A stretch of 64,000 nt of DNA from Simmondsia chinensis (GCA_018398585.1 JAGTTD010000010.1:29366638-29430637); one strand, 5' to 3'; positions 23,078-35,707 are shown, counted from the first letter of the stretch. Notes: a model not told the origin generated them from the letters alone. A program made the numbers and translations.

Positions 23078-24722
23078 ATGCATGGAGGAGTTACAACTTA
23101 AGCTGGTGCTGCTGCAAATGCAGCTGCAGGAGCTGGTGTTGCACCTGGAACTTATGTTGGAGTCGCTGCAGGAGTAAATTCTAATCAAGGTCGGGGTTTG
23201 GAGTCAGTGATAGCTAAAATGTACAATTAATAGCAAAAATGGCAGGTTTTCAACAGGAATTGAATAATAATAGTAATTCGAATCAGCAAATGCAGAAGCA
23301 GATGAATGATTTAAGACAGTAGCTTGATCGTCAATCAGGAGCCGGAGTCTTAACACCAGCTAGTCAGTAGGGAAGGTGTATTGATCAGAGGCATCCTTAA
23401 ATATCTAAGGAGAGAATCGAGGCTACCACTTTGGCCAGGAGTGGTGGGTCGAAATTGATACTTCTAAGGGATCACATCCGCAGTATTGAATAAGAAGGTG
23501 TGAGAGATACTTCCACTTTTACCATGTGATGGATGCGGAAAAGGTGAAACTAGCTGCAATGCATTTGCAAGATGATCATGAGGTATGGTTTCACAGTTAG
23601 ATTCTCAGTAATCTTGACATTACATGGTATGAGTTTGGTGATGAATTTTGTGAGAGGTATGGTGATGAGGATCTGGGCGATGTGGTGGATCACTTTAACA
23701 AGGTAACTCAAACCACCTCTGTGAAGGAATATATGATTCATTTTGAAAATCTTAGAGCTAGAATACAACAACAACAACAACAATAACAACAGTCCCAGTG
23801 CCTCCAAGGGCTCCCGCATAAGTAGGGTCGGGGGGGGGGGGGGGTCGATGTACGCAGCCTTCCCGCTCCAAGGGACATCTTAGCAGTAAATCCTGGTGCG
23901 AGTGAGGCATACTCTGTCTCTAGCTTTATTAGTGGACTTAAGCCAAAGATAAAGAATTTGGGTAAAGCAATTAATCCTTTAACATTGTTCCAAGCCTATT
24001 CCATAGCAAAGTTGTATAAGGCCACAGTGCTTGCTAGTTCAGATGTAACACATGGAAAGAATGTACCAAGTAGTTCTTCAACATCAACTGATAACAAGGT
24101 TGTCCCTAAACCTTAAGTATGGAAGAGAAGAAGGCTCAAAGACTTTGCTTCAAATGCAACCAAAGATACTTCTTTGGACATAAGTGCAATCATAAGCTCC
24201 CCATGTCCGTTACTGGAGCTGAGACTAATGATGAATCAAATGAACAAGAGGAGGAGGAGGAGGCAAGTGATGAGTAAGAGGAGGAGTTGTTACAAGGGGC
24301 AGATGATGAAGAGAATGAAATGGAGATCTCTATAAAGGCTTTAACTAGCAGTGGGACACACAACACCATTAGAATCAAGAGTGAAACAAATCGTAAGTCA
24401 CTTCTGGTCTTGATTGATAATAGAGCACACATAGTTTTGTTGATCCTAAGATTGTGAAGAGGGTGGGTCAGGGGATGATTAAAACAGCCCTTTAGTCATG
24501 AATGTTGCTGATGGGAATTCCATGCTCACTCAAATGAAATGCAATCAATTCCAGTGGCAGATGCAAGACCACCAATTCTCTTGCGACTTTAGAGTGTTGA
24601 AGTTGGAAGGATGTTATATGGTGCTTAGGGTGGATTGGATGAAGACTATCAGTCCATTGGTGTTTGATTTCAGCCAGCTCTCAATCTCCTTTGATTTACA
24701 TGGTAAAGCCAACAAATTATAA
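23078..24722 (+). pseudogene. Gag and protease region (outer gypsy element)
   Basis: It starts at ATG 23078 and is traceable in pieces. Gag phrases include HEVWFHS-like, VKEYMIHFENL (near 23725) and SSFISGLKPKIKNL (near 23925). A zinc knuckle CFKCNQRYFFGHKC lies near 24150. The protease site is damaged near 24415 (a stop-like change where the inner copy has DSGSTHSFV). The last part, 24498-24722, is open and matches the inner element (VLRVDWMKTISPLVFDF). Stops, frameshifts and an RTE tail insertion at 23764 break it. Confidence 0.8.
23764..23878 (-). mobile_element. RTE LINE 3' module inserted in gag
   Basis: On the minus strand this runs from about the gaaggctgcgtacatc block to a TTG-type tail (CAA repeats at 23766-23792). 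It contains gcgggagcccttggaggcactggg. It also has a run of about 16 G at 23830-23846. The gag codons on either side join up as FENLRARI / LAVNPG. Confidence 0.85.
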
Positions 24723-24779
24723 GGAATTATGGACCAAAGGACAGCTGGAGAAATTAAGTGGCAAGAAGGTTGAAGGAAT

Positions 24780-27634
24780 ACTTCGAAGAAAGGACTACTA
24801 GTGGGTAACACCTCTTTTCCCTTTCAGCAGAATCTGTTCAGGTTGAGAAGGAGTTTGATCCTCTAATTCAGAAGCTGATCAAGGATTACACCTCCCAAGA
24901 GGACTCTGGATCATACAATTCAGTTGAAGGCCAGCTTCGATCTAGTGAATTTGAGGCCTTATAAGTATCCACATTCGCAGAAGAGTGAGATTGAAAGGTA
25001 GGTGGATGAGTTGCTAAAGATTGAGTTCATAAGACACTCTCACAGTTTCTTTGCTTCCCTTATGATTTTGGTTAAGAAGAAGGACGGCTCTTCACGTATG
25101 TGTATGGATAAGAGGCAGCTAAAGTCTCTTACTATCAAGGACAAGTTCCCAATTCTCATAATTGATGACTTGCTGGATGAACTATATGATTCCCACTTCT
25201 TCTCCAAGTTGGATTTGAGGCAAGGGTACCATCAGATTAGAGTCCTAGAGCAGGATGTCCACAAGACTACTTTTAGAACTCCCCATGTGCATTATGAGTT
25301 CGTGATGATGGCATTTGGATTAATAAATGCTTCAGCTACATTTCAAGCCTTGATGAATTTAGTTTTCAAGCCCCTATTAAGGAAATTTGTCATAGTCTTC
25401 TTTGATGATATATTGGTGTATAGTCCTTCACTTGATGCACAAATGGATCATCTTAGACAAGTCTTTGAGCTGATGAGGCAGCATAAGTTGTTTGCCAAGC
25501 TTCCTAAGTGTAATTTTGCCCAAAGTATGGTGGAATACTTAGGCCACGTTATTTCTTTAGAAGGTGTTACTACTGATCTAGCTAAGGTGGATGCGATGAA
25601 ACATTGGCCAACGCCTGTTTCTCTTAAACAATTGAGGGGGTTCTTGGGACTAACAGCTTATTACAGAAAATTTGTGAATGAATATGGTATGATTGCTAAG
25701 CCTCTTGCTGATTTACTTAAGAAAGATGCCTTTTAGTGGTCAGAGAAAGCTTAAGAAGAGTTTGATTATTTGAAGATAGCAATGTGTTCAGCTCCGGTGC
25801 TTGTCATGCCTGATTTTAGTGTTCCTTTCACCTTAGAGATTGATGCTAGTGGTACTAGTGTGGGAGCAGTTCTTTCACAAAGGGGTAGGCCAGTAGCTTT
25901 TTTGAGCTAGGGTTTGAGTCCTAAGCACTTGGGATTATCCATTTATGAGGAGGGGTATTTGGCAATTCTGTTGGCAATCAAGAAGTGGAGGCATTACTTG
26001 GATAGATATCACTTCATCATTAGAGTAGTTCATCAAAATTTGAAATACTTATTAGAGGAAAAGATCATTACAAGAGTGCAGTGTAAGGGCCTCATGAAGA
26101 TGTTGGGACTTGACTGTTCGATTAAGTATTTTAGTGGCAAGGAAAACTTAGCTACGGATGCTTTGTCACGCAAGTTTGAGGGGGTTGAGCAGGCTTCTTG
26201 TTATGCTATTTGTTGGTTCTTCCTTCTTGGATGGATGAGGTGATGATTGTGATGGCCTTGCTCAAGAATACATCACAGCATTTAGCATCAAGAATAGCTC
26301 TTCTGGTGGGGATTCTGATATGACAGTGGCTCATGGAATTGTGAGAATCAAAGCAAAGGTATACATTGGCTTAGTGACTGATTTGAGGAGACAAGTAATC
26401 ATAGCTTCACATGATTCGGCTTGGGGAGGACACTTTGGTATTGAAGGGACATATCAAAGGCTAAGGCAGTACTTTCAGTGGCCCGGTATGAGAAAGGATG
26501 TTGTGGACTTTGTTAAGGCCTGTGATGCTTGCAAGCGTACTAAGATTAGTCATATGCACTACCTAGGATTACTGCAACCCTTACCTATTCCTGATAGAGC
26601 ATGACAACATATTGGTACGGATTTTATTGAGGGATTGCCTAAATTTAAAGGCAAGGATTTAATTTGGGTGATCGTGGATAGATTCACCAAGTTTGGGCAC
26701 CTTTTAGCTTTGAGTCATCCAATTTCAGCTGAAAAACTGGCAAAATTGTTCTTGGATAACATCTACAAACTCCATGGTTTGCCTTAATCCATCATCTCTC
26801 ATCTTAATAGGCTGTTTACTAGTAATTTCTGGTGTGAGCTTTTCTTGTTGTTGGGTCCTTCTTTGGCCATGCATTCTTCGTGTTACCCACAAACAGATGG
26901 GGCAGACTGAAAGAGTGAATCAATGTCTGGAATAGTTTTTAGCTACCCAAAGCAGTGGAACAGATGGTTGTCATTGGCTGAGTTCTAGTACAATTCACAC
27001 TCTCATGCTGCATTGTGGACAACTCCATTCAAGGCTCTTTAGGGCTATGATCCTCCATCTCCTATGCTGATAAGTGGTGCTACTTCTTCTATGAGTGAAG
27101 TTAATGATCTATTGATGTGGAGGAAGGAATTGGTGCAGCAGTTAAAGGATAATCTATTATGGCTCAGGCTCAGATGAAGTTCTTTGCTGATAAGAAGAGA
27201 GTTGATAAGTCCTTCCAAGTTGGTGATCTTATTCATTTGAAATTGCAGCCTTATAGGTAGACCAGTGCAGCAATGCACAAAAATATGAAGCTCAATGCTC
27301 ATTTCTTTGGTCCACACAAGATTTTAGAAAAGATTGGACAAGTAGCCTATAGATTGGAGTTGCCACTAGACTCATATGTACATCCTGTTTTTCATGTGTC
27401 TCAGTTGAAGCAACATGTAGTAGAAGGCATGATCAGCTCAAATACTGCACCATAGGCTACTTGATGGGAGTCTCACGTAGAAGCCTGCAGCTATCTTGGA
27501 ATCTAGGGAAGTTCAGAAGTGGAATGGACCAGTCAAGGAAGTGCTAGTGCTTTGGACTAACTTGGATCAGGAAGCATCCACTTGGGAGAATCTCAACTTC
27601 TTCAGGAGCAAATTCCCATTATTCCATTCTTGAG
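24780..27634 (+). pseudogene. Pol region: RT, RNase H and integrase (outer gypsy element)
   Basis: RT is open at 25002-25736 with [25 protein letters not shown] and [10 protein letters not shown], so the catalytic aspartates remain. RNase H (about 25800-26240) has [14 protein letters not shown] and YEEGYLAILLAIKKWRHYL. The integrase zinc region (26320-26604) has HDSAWGGHFG and CDACKRTK. The integrase core (26605-27050) keeps TDFIEGLPKFKG, but the second catalytic aspartate motif reads SHLNRL instead of SDxD. The tail (27273-27630) ends in LFHS before the stop. Stops at 25736, 25752, 25908, 26603, 26788, 26988, 27043 and 27258, among others, disable it. Confidence 0.88.
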
Positions 27635-27644
27635 TGAAGAATGA

Positions 27645-27658
27645 TGTTAAGGAGGGGG
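27645..27658 (+). promoter_or_regulatory. Outer element polypurine tract
   Basis: TTAAGGAGGGGG lies directly before the right LTR. Confidence 0.75.
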
Positions 27659-27981
27659 TATTATCAAGATTCCAGTTTAGAGGAGGTCATTGTAAGGGCA
27701 ATTCATGTAATATTCAAATGGCTGTATGGCGGGAAAGGCTTGGCTAGTGTCCTTAGTAGTTGGTTAGATTCATGGTATCTTTAGATATTTTGGTTCCAAC
27801 CGAGTTATGGTGTTTTTTAGTATTGCTTGATTCTTCATTGATGAATGATAAGATTGAATTGTTCTTCTCTCAACCCTAACTCTCTCTAATTCTCATTTAA
27901 TTCTCTAATTCTCTTCTCACCTCCACTCTAATTCTGCACCTTTCCTATATTATGATTTAAGATTGATCTTGAATCACAACA
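27659..27981 (+). repeat. Outer element, right LTR
   Basis: It begins TATTATCAAGATTCC (TG lost) and ends CACAACA, followed by TSD AAGTA. Confidence 0.88.
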
Positions 27982-27986
27982 AAGTA

Positions 27987-29850
27987 ACTCATTCCTAAAT
28001 CTGGCCAATAAAGTAAAGGGGAAACCCCATTTGGTCAAGTAAATCAAGGAGAAAGGTCCATGAAATAGAGACGTACGCCTTCTAAATATCAATTTTCATA
28101 AAGCGTCGAGGTGAAATATTCTTTCGATTATAATGTTTAATAATCGCATTAGTCAAAATGATATTATTAAAAATGATCTTGCCTTTTACGAATGCAGCTT
28201 GAGTTAGATCAATGATCTTACCCAAAACCTTTTCAAGTCATCTAGAAAGGAGCTTTGAAATAATTTTATGCACAACATTACAATAGGCAATGGGCCTATA
28301 TTCTCCCACCGACAATGGACTATCGAACATCAGAATCAAAGAAATAACATTAGCATTCAAGGATTTCAAAAGTTCACCAGAGCTAGAAAAAGTCTCGTAC
28401 AAGTGCGCTCCAACAATTGCCTAACAAGCTTTGAAGAAAGCAGAAGAAAATCTACCAAGACCTAGTGCTTTAGCATCCGGGATAAACTAGACTATATCCC
28501 GGATGTCCTTGTTGGTAATTTGATCAGCAACAGAGCTCGGTCTTCATCATTCAGCATTGCACCTTCATCATTCAACTAGTTACAACTCCTGTATTTCAAA
28601 ATCGAGAAGGCCTAGGTAGAAATGAAGAAACCCATTCGCAACATCCAATTACTTAGTTGATATATCCCCATTTCCCCTCGAATGGACTCGATAAAGTTCT
28701 TTTTACCCCCGAGACTTAATGCAAGAATAAAAGAACCAGGAAGATTGGTCCATCTGATTAAAAAAGTGAATCTTCAAATGTTGTTGAAGGAAATCATATT
28801 CCGCAGCAATAAGCTTATGAAATCTGTTCTTCAACACTCCAACTTCCGCAGCAAGGTTAGGATCATCACTCGAGCACAGCTGATCCTGGAGTCGATATAA
28901 TGCATCATGGGCTTGGGTCACTTATGAAGAAATCCAACCAAGAAAGCATTTATGGAACAATTTAAGACCCTTTTTAACATTTAGGAGCTTCTTATGGAGC
29001 CAAAACACAGGCGTCCCCATTACCGACAGCTTCTAAGCAATTTGAACTACCTCCATAAAGCCATCCATAGCTATGAGCTAGTAACCAAATTTAAAGTAAC
29101 CGTTGGAAACTCGAGGATGATTCCCACATACAAAGAGGAGGGGCGAGTAGTCCAAACACATGGATTAAGAGCGATAACTTTTCTATCAACACAATTCCAC
29201 CAATGCTTATCAACCATGACCCTATCAATCTTTGACCAAACCCCACTCTCACTTAATTATTGATTGCACCACGTGTATGCCGGCCCTTCAGAAGGCATCT
29301 GATGCAATTTGAGAGCATTCGCACATTGCAAAAAATCTCGAATCTCAGCCTTCGGCTCTACTGCACCTCCTTTTATATCAGTAAAGTCAAGTACAACATT
29401 AAAATCTCCCAGGATAGCCCATGGTAAAGAAACTTGCTGACCGAACGACATCAACTCAGTCCAAAGACTCCTCCTGTCATCTTGCTGATTGAAACCATAG
29501 CAGAAAGTACAATATATTGTCCCCAAATGCTGCATTTCATAAAATGTAAGCTGTATGTGAATCACTTGAGCTGACACACTAAGGACATGAGCTTGAATGA
29601 AATTCGGATCCCAGCAAACCCAAATATGACCCAAGCTACTCGCCACATAGTTGTCGCAAACTATCCAACTTGAAAAAATCAATTTTGGAACTCTTTGGCT
29701 TTACATTCCTTTATTCAAGTTTCTAAGATAACAATAATTAGAATAGAATATTTAAGAGCTAACGTTCTAACTTCCATAGCTTTACTACCTTTATTCATTC
29801 CTCTAATATTCCATAAACCAATCATATAACTAAGTACTGGATGACCTTTG
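27987..29850 (-). pseudogene. L1 ORF2 N-terminal half: endonuclease and RT start
   Basis: The frame starts near 29850 with GLWNIRGMNKGSKAMEVR, the usual plant L1 endonuclease opening. The endonuclease continues with LPWAILGDFNVVLD (metal-binding D/N motif) and ends near 29257. Further left the RT start is readable near 28080-28200 as NAIIKHYNRKNISPRRFMKIDIQKAY, then FPLYFIGQI with stops just before the gypsy insertion. Stops and frameshifts occur throughout. Confidence 0.78.
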
Positions 29851-29859
29851 CCCACCATC

Positions 29860-30600
29860 AGTAGGCAACGACTCCATAGATATCCTACTAGCCGAATCAC
29901 CAAAAGCGAGTTGTTGATCAGCACCTGAAAGGGCTGCTAATCTGTTATTACTCGAAAAGTCTCGAGCAACCTCATCATTCTGCGACTTAGATGCACTGCC
30001 AACAACTATCCATCGTTCTCCAGTTTGCGTCACAACCTATGCTTTACCTTTCTCTCCATTCTTCCTTAGACATTTATCAGCAAAATGAGAAGGATCTCCA
30101 CAAGTAGGACATTTCTTTAGGAGCCAATCATACCATATAGGTTGAGATATAAATTCCCCATCCAGAAGAGAAATTTCAGCATGTTTCTTCAACGGCTTTG
30201 AGATATCAACTTCTACCAATAATCGTGCATAAGTCACTCTTTTCCTCGTGGCTGTCATATTGTCCGCATTATAGAGGTGTTCCTATAACACTAGCGATCT
30301 TGCTCAAGACTCTTAATTGCTACAAAGGCAATCGTAGATTTGGGAGATTCACCCAAATTGGGAGACGATTCATCTCCTCCTAAAAATTTAAAATATGAGT
30401 CTATTTCTTTACAACAAGAGGACACTTCCACATTGAGTACGTGCCTTCCTTTAAGATCAAGTCTCTGTCCACCTCATCTCAAAAAAAAAAATGATCCAAC
30501 CCTTATCATGAAGCATAACATTAGGCTCAATAATTTTCGGCCACAAGGAACACACTAAGTCCTTAATAGCGGCAAACGAAAGCGAACCTCCTACCAAATA
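29860..30600 (-). pseudogene. L1 ORF1, 5'-truncated
   Basis: The minus strand reads GGSLSFAAIKDLV near 30580, a PIWVNLPNLRLP-like segment near 30350 and KIASVIGTPL near 30290. VTYARLLVEVDISKPL follows and then a zinc knuckle CPTCGDPSHFADKC at about 30060-30100. This is the order of the plant L1 ORF1 (DUF4283-like domain plus CCHC knuckle), an RNA-binding chaperone. Stops occur near 30475 and 30340. Confidence 0.75.
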
Positions 30601-31009
30601 ACCCACCAGTGCACATAGCCAATGGAGTTTGTGAGTGTTATTTGCTTACAGAATGCATCTTATGAATGCTACTAATGACTATTTGTGCAATTATCTATTT
30701 ACAACCACTCAGCATAAGTAATACCAGGCTCATCATTTTATAGATAAATGTCAGTGATGAAAGAATGTTAGCTATGGACATTCTTTACCAATGATATACC
30801 ATATAATCAGTGAATTACTGGCAAGTAATAGTCTTTAAAGTGTGTTATTTCTAGCAACTTATCTTTATTTTGATATTTATTCTCAGCATATTCGTTATCA
30901 TACAAGTATATTATATTGACCCGTTTGGTTTGGTTTGTTGCCTAGATTATGCTTGGCTTTATCCAGGTATTCTATACATGAGACCTGACGGCTATCCAAG
31001 TACAAACTT

Positions 31010-31325
31010 AACATCATGGTACGCCTTGGTGCAATCACCCACAGTGGCTGCAATACCTACCACCATGGTCCGCCCTAGTGCAATCACCCACAACGGGTGC
31101 AATACGTACCACCATGGTCCGTCCTAGTGCAATCACCCAGACTGGGTGGAATACATACCACAATGATCCGTCCTATTACAATCACCCACACTTGGTGCAA
31201 TACCTATCACCATGGTCCACCCTAGTGTAATCACCCGCAATGGGTGCAATACTTACCACTATAGTCTGCCCTGGTGTAATCACCTGCAACGGGTGTAATA
31301 CTCATCGCCATGATCTGCTCGAAAG
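31010..31325. repeat. Minisatellite, about 50-bp unit, six copies (inverse)
   Basis: Inverse-oriented counterpart of 3820-4115 with phrases 'caccatggtccgccctagtgc' and 'aatcacccacaacgggtgc'. Confidence 0.85.
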
Positions 31326-32132
31326 TCACTATAGCACCATCATTCACTTTCCATCTAATGCATAAGACTTATAGTTTTAACACATAAAGTTTATATGTTT
31401 AAAAGATGGGCCAATCTCTATGGTATAAGTTTTATCTACTCACAAGAAAGTTGCATCATTGACATGCTCATCACCATTGGATCAGTACAACATGTTCGTC
31501 ATCCTTGGTTCTGGAATGCTGAGGTATGCTCACCACCGTGGCTTCATTCAGGTATATTACATATTGTTGACTTTGGTGGTAAAAAAGCAATGCAACATAC
31601 TAAGCACCTAATCTTGTCCAGGTGCATTACACATATACTTAGTAGCTAGTCATGATAGCGATATTCCTAAATCATCGTGAACGCTTGTAGGAATAAAGGA
31701 GCAAAATGCTTTAAATAATCTAAACTCTAGAAAGCCCCAGTGTCTCAGATTCCTTTAAACATTCCTACACAGATAAAACCTGCTTCATTTAAATTAACAA
31801 AAAGAGAAAAAGCTCTATTAAGATTGCCGGTGAACTAAACTCCTTATTAAGGTGAACGATGTTTTAAGCACCCTGCTAAGATCTATGTTGGGCTTGATGC
31901 CCTATTAAAATTTATGATGGGTTGCATGCCTAGTTGCAAGCTGCAATGACTAAAGCACTCTAGTAAGTATTAGATACCCCGTTACACATCTTGTTTAGGT
32001 CATGCACTCTATTAACTTCAAATAAAGTTCGAAACACACATGAATGAGAACTACGAAGTGCCAAAAACATAATGCTAAATACCTCCATAGCTCAGATACA
32101 CATTGTGTAATATCAAGCTATGGTTAAACATC

Positions 32133-32254
32133 GACTTGTAATATACTCCATGGTCGAACTTGGAATGGCCGAAGATCACCCACGGAGTAGGGGGACTTGT
32201 AATGTACTCCATGGTCGAACTTGGAATGGCCGAAGATCACCCACGGAGTAGGGG
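32133..32254. repeat. 61-bp direct duplication
   Basis: Two adjacent copies (32133-32193 and 32194-32254) differ at about one base. Each ends in the purine tract GGAGTAGGGGG, so the putative polypurine tract before the LTR is present twice. Confidence 0.9.
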
Positions 32255-32259
32255 GACTA

Positions 32260-32978
32260 TGTGTTTACAATATAGGGATAGCTTGCTACGCGAGTAATTT
32301 ATACGGATTGGCCAGTTGTAAAAAGAATGAAGGTTATACTTATTTTGGTTTACACGCCCAGTACTTACTCGCCCCGCACTATAGCCTCGACACTACGAGT
32401 ATAATAAGTATGTAATTAAAATATAAAATTAGGTAATAATAAAATAGACCTAAATTATAAAACTGAACCTGAAAATGCAAAATAAGCCAATTATCATGGA
32501 AGACGCCATGTGTCACTATGCAACACATGGCATAAAATGAGAAGACCACCCTATTATAAAAGGAGGTGGATATTCCCCTTCACTTCATCTTTTTCCCTTC
32601 TCCTTATCCTCATAAGAGAAAGAGGAGGTGGGAAGGATGATAAAAAAGGGAGGCATGCCTCCTTCATCTAGCATGTTTCTCTCTCTTTCTCTCGCTACGA
32701 ATCACCTCTTTGAACATTCAAGCCTCCTACTCCTTTTATGCTAAGTATTTTATATCTATTATTTCTATTTAATACCTGCCTTTACTATTATTTCATGATA
32801 TCAATACTGACTTGAGTATTGGAGGGGTCCCCCGTGGGTTATCTCACGGGCCCCTTTGACCGTTTGCTTGATCTTGCAGGGAATATCAAGTCGGGTGTGT
32901 AGCTAGAGCTTGAGTTTAGCTCGTTCTAATGAACCTCACCCCATACAGAATTCCTATACGATGAATAAGCACACTGAC
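32260..32978 (+). repeat. LTR-like segment, 3' LTR of copy 2
   Basis: It starts TGTGTTTACAATA and is similar to the two minus-strand LTR-like segments. It has a TATA box at 32555-32563 and the CCTCACCCCATACA end block. The last shared phrase with the segment at 12315 is 'taagcacactgac'. Confidence 0.6.
32555..32563 (+). promoter_or_regulatory. TATA box in LTR
   Basis: TATAAAAGG in a G/A-rich context. Equivalents in the other LTR-like copies support its use as the element promoter. Confidence 0.55.
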
Positions 32979-33033
32979 TAAAATTATCATAAACACTTTT
33001 GCTCTTCATTCACATCTCTTCCCTCTCAGCCAC

Positions 33034-34335
33034 AGATGCACTTGATTTTTATATATTTTATTTCCCATTCCTACTATATATACGGCTTTTACGTGTGTGT
33101 TTTTTTGGTAATCTAGATACAATTTGGCTTAGAGTGCAAAGGAATAAACAAAGGTTGAAAAGTGGCAAAATCAAGCACTATTGAGGCATAATTGAAGACT
33201 ACTATGAGAAACCGGACAATGAGTGGAAAAGAATGACCAACTGGGTTATAATTCAGTAACTCAAATAGATCTCGTGGATAGTTAATATATATATTATATG
33301 ATATTTATACATTTTATTATATTATATTTATATAATATTATATATTATATTATATTATGTTATATAATATATATGTGAACATATATATGAGATGAAGAAA
33401 GAAGAGAATTTGGGCAGAAGAACACCAAAACATCGCACGTCGCCTCCGGGATTTTAAATATCAAAACCTAATTTTCTTAGGGCATCTTTCGCCGTGCCTT
33501 CTCTCATCCTCTCCTTCTCGAAGTCATTATGAGATCTAATGAGTTCTCAAACATCAAAGCGCAGGTGGCCAGAATACTGGGGGAATCAAAGCAAAGATCA
33601 ACGTCGACATCAATTGGGGGAGTCTTAAAATCCTTAGTTTTATCATTAGTGTTTTCTTTCTTGGATTTCATTATGTTTAGAACTCTTATGGAGGAGAAGA
33701 CTTTTAGTTTAGGGATGAAGGACGGGTAGCCGTCCGTATCCCAGATTTATATTTTATTGTAAACAATGGTTTTGTTATGTTATATACGCACCTTTGTGGG
33801 AAATTTATGCTCGTTGTTTGGTTTTCTTTGTGTGAGCTTGTAGCTATGTTAAGATTTCCAAATTGATAGCATTAGTCTACGAGATTGTGGCCTAGACCCT
33901 AACATAACTTGTTTTTACGCGTGGTTAGGGTTGAGGTTGTACCCAACCCTAAACACAATCTTTATCCAAACTAATATTTGGTTAGGAGTGACAAAGGAAT
34001 TAAGTAGTGTTAATGAGATAAAATATGATACACGCAGGGGTGATATAATAGGTTATGTCTTTAAATTAGTTCATTACCCTAAGCCCTAATTTAAATACTA
34101 ACCCAAGCTTAGTGCTTGTAGCATAAGCTCCTAAACCATTGTCATAGTAGAATATAATGACGAGATACGAGTAATATTGCCTTGAATTCATTCCCTGAAC
34201 TAACATCAATGAATTGACACTTTTAGTTTATCGTCAGTTTTGCTATTTTAGTTAACAAATCATTTAAACCAACTCAAAACTCGATTTCAACAGCTTGTTA
34301 ATAATAAAATCCAACTTAACTCCGATTTCCTATGC
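33034..34335 (+). repeat. LTR1, 3'-truncated
   Basis: It is similar along its length to LTR2 and LTR3, with (TA)-rich stretches at 33285-33375, but stops about 90 bp short of the LTR end, at 'ctccgatttcc'. Its first bases read AGATGCAC where LTR3 has TGATGTGC. Confidence 0.8.
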
Positions 34336-35701
34336 TTTATTTTTACATATTTTATTTCCCATTCCTGCCATATATTTGGCTTTTACATGTGTTTTTTTTG
34401 TAATCTCGGTACAATTTAGTTTGGAGTACAACAGAGCAAACAAAGGTTGAAAAGTGGAAAAATGAAGCACTATAGAGGCATAATTGAATACTACTTTTAG
34501 AAACTCAACCGCGTGTGGAAAAGAATGACCGACGGGGTTGTAATTTGGTAACTCAAATAGATCTCGTGGATAGTTACTATATATTTTGTATAATATTTAT
34601 ATATTTTGTTATATTATATTTATATGATATTATATATTGTATTATATTATATTATATTATATTACATAATATATTTATATATATATATAATTATATATAT
34701 GAGATGTGGAAAGGGGAGAATTTAGACGGAAGAACATCAAAATGCCGCACGCCGCCTTCGGGCTTTTAAATATCAAAACCTAATTTTCTTTGGGCATATT
34801 TTGCCACGCCTCCTCTCATCCTCTCCTTCCCGAAGTTACTACGAGATCTAAAGGGTTCTCAAATGCTTAAGTGCAGGTGGTCAATGTATCTAAAGGTCAA
34901 TATTAGTTGGGGAAGTCTTCAAATCCTTAGTTTTATCATTATTGTTTTATTTCTTGGATTCATGATGTTTAGCACTCCTATGGAGGAGTAGACTTTTAGT
35001 TTAGGGATGAAGGACAGGTAGCTGTTCGTATCCCAGATTTATATTTTATTGTAAACAGTGGTTTTGTTATGTTATATACGCACCCCTATGGGGAATTTAT
35101 GACCTTTGTTTGGTTTTCTTTGTGTGAGCTTGTAGCCATGTTAAGATTTCCAAATTATTAACATTAGTCTATGAGCTTTCAGCCTAGACCATAACATAAC
35201 TGGTTTTTACGCATGGTTAGGGTTGAGGTTTTACCCAACCCTAAACACAATCTTTATACAAACTAATATTTGGCTAGGAGTGACAAAGGAATTAAATAGA
35301 TCTAATGAGATAACTTATGCTACATGTAGGGGTGATATGATAGGCTATGCCTTTAGACTAGTTCATTACTTTAACCCTAATTTAAATACTGACCCAGGCT
35401 TAATGCTTGTAGCCTAAACCTCCTAAACCATTGTAATAGTAGAATATAATAACGAGATACGACTAATACTACCTTAAATTTATTCCCTAAACTAACCTCA
35501 ATTGAATTGCCTCTTTAGTTTATCGTCAGTTTGGCTATTTTAGTTAACAAATCATTTAAACCAACACAAAACTCGATTTCAACTGCTCGTTAATAACAAA
35601 ATCCAACTTAACTCTGATTCCCTGCGGATACAACCCGTATACCCGATTTAGCTACAACAGTCTCGTATATTTGCGAGTAGGTGGTTTTAAAACACCCGTC
35701 A
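34336..35701 (+). repeat. LTR2 (5' LTR next to the PBS)
   Basis: Similar to LTR3 throughout; it lacks the first few bases and ends ACACCCGTCA. TA-rich microsatellite at 34575-34700. Confidence 0.85.
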
Positions 35702-35707
35702 AGTTTT

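Larger units (their letters stand above)
16891..27981 (+). mobile_element. Ty3/gypsy LTR retrotransposon (outer)
   Basis: It starts TGTCATGATTC and ends GAATCACAACA, flanked by the 5-bp duplication AAGTA (16886-16890 and 27982-27986). With it removed, the L1 reading frame closes. The LTRs are 16891-16980 plus 22668-22917 (340 bp, split by the inner element) and 27659-27981 (323 bp). PBS, gag, protease, RT, RNase H and integrase follow in the plus direction with many stops. Order and motifs place it in the plant chromovirus-like gypsy group. Confidence 0.9.
15284..30605 (-). mobile_element. L1-type LINE, split by a Ty3/gypsy element
   Basis: Minus-strand parts 15284-16885 and 27987-30605 join in frame order: ORF1, endonuclease, first half of RT, then (after the insertion) second half of RT and a zinc-binding C-terminus. 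The 3' end shows a nine-base A tail (T run at 15284-15292). The 5' end near 30605 is inside ORF1, so the copy is 5'-truncated. Several stop codons make it inactive. Confidence 0.8.
30606..32259 (+). other. Non-coding interior of copy 2, right part
   Basis: No gene is seen. It is the inverse counterpart of about 2730-4490. An open frame at 30870-31127 resembles one at 4257-4000, but the similarity comes from DNA homology and runs across the 50-bp repeats. Confidence 0.5.
13162..32978 (+). mobile_element. Large non-coding LTR retrotransposon, copy 2, 3' part, split by an L1
   Basis: Minus the L1 at 15284-30605, this stretch reads in order as the 56-bp array, non-coding interior, 50-bp array and 3' LTR. 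That is the order found on the minus strand in copy 1 (6620 back to 1930). No 5' LTR is seen on this side. The left end meets the LTR of copy 1, which suggests copy 1 inserted into this copy's 56-bp array. Confidence 0.55.
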
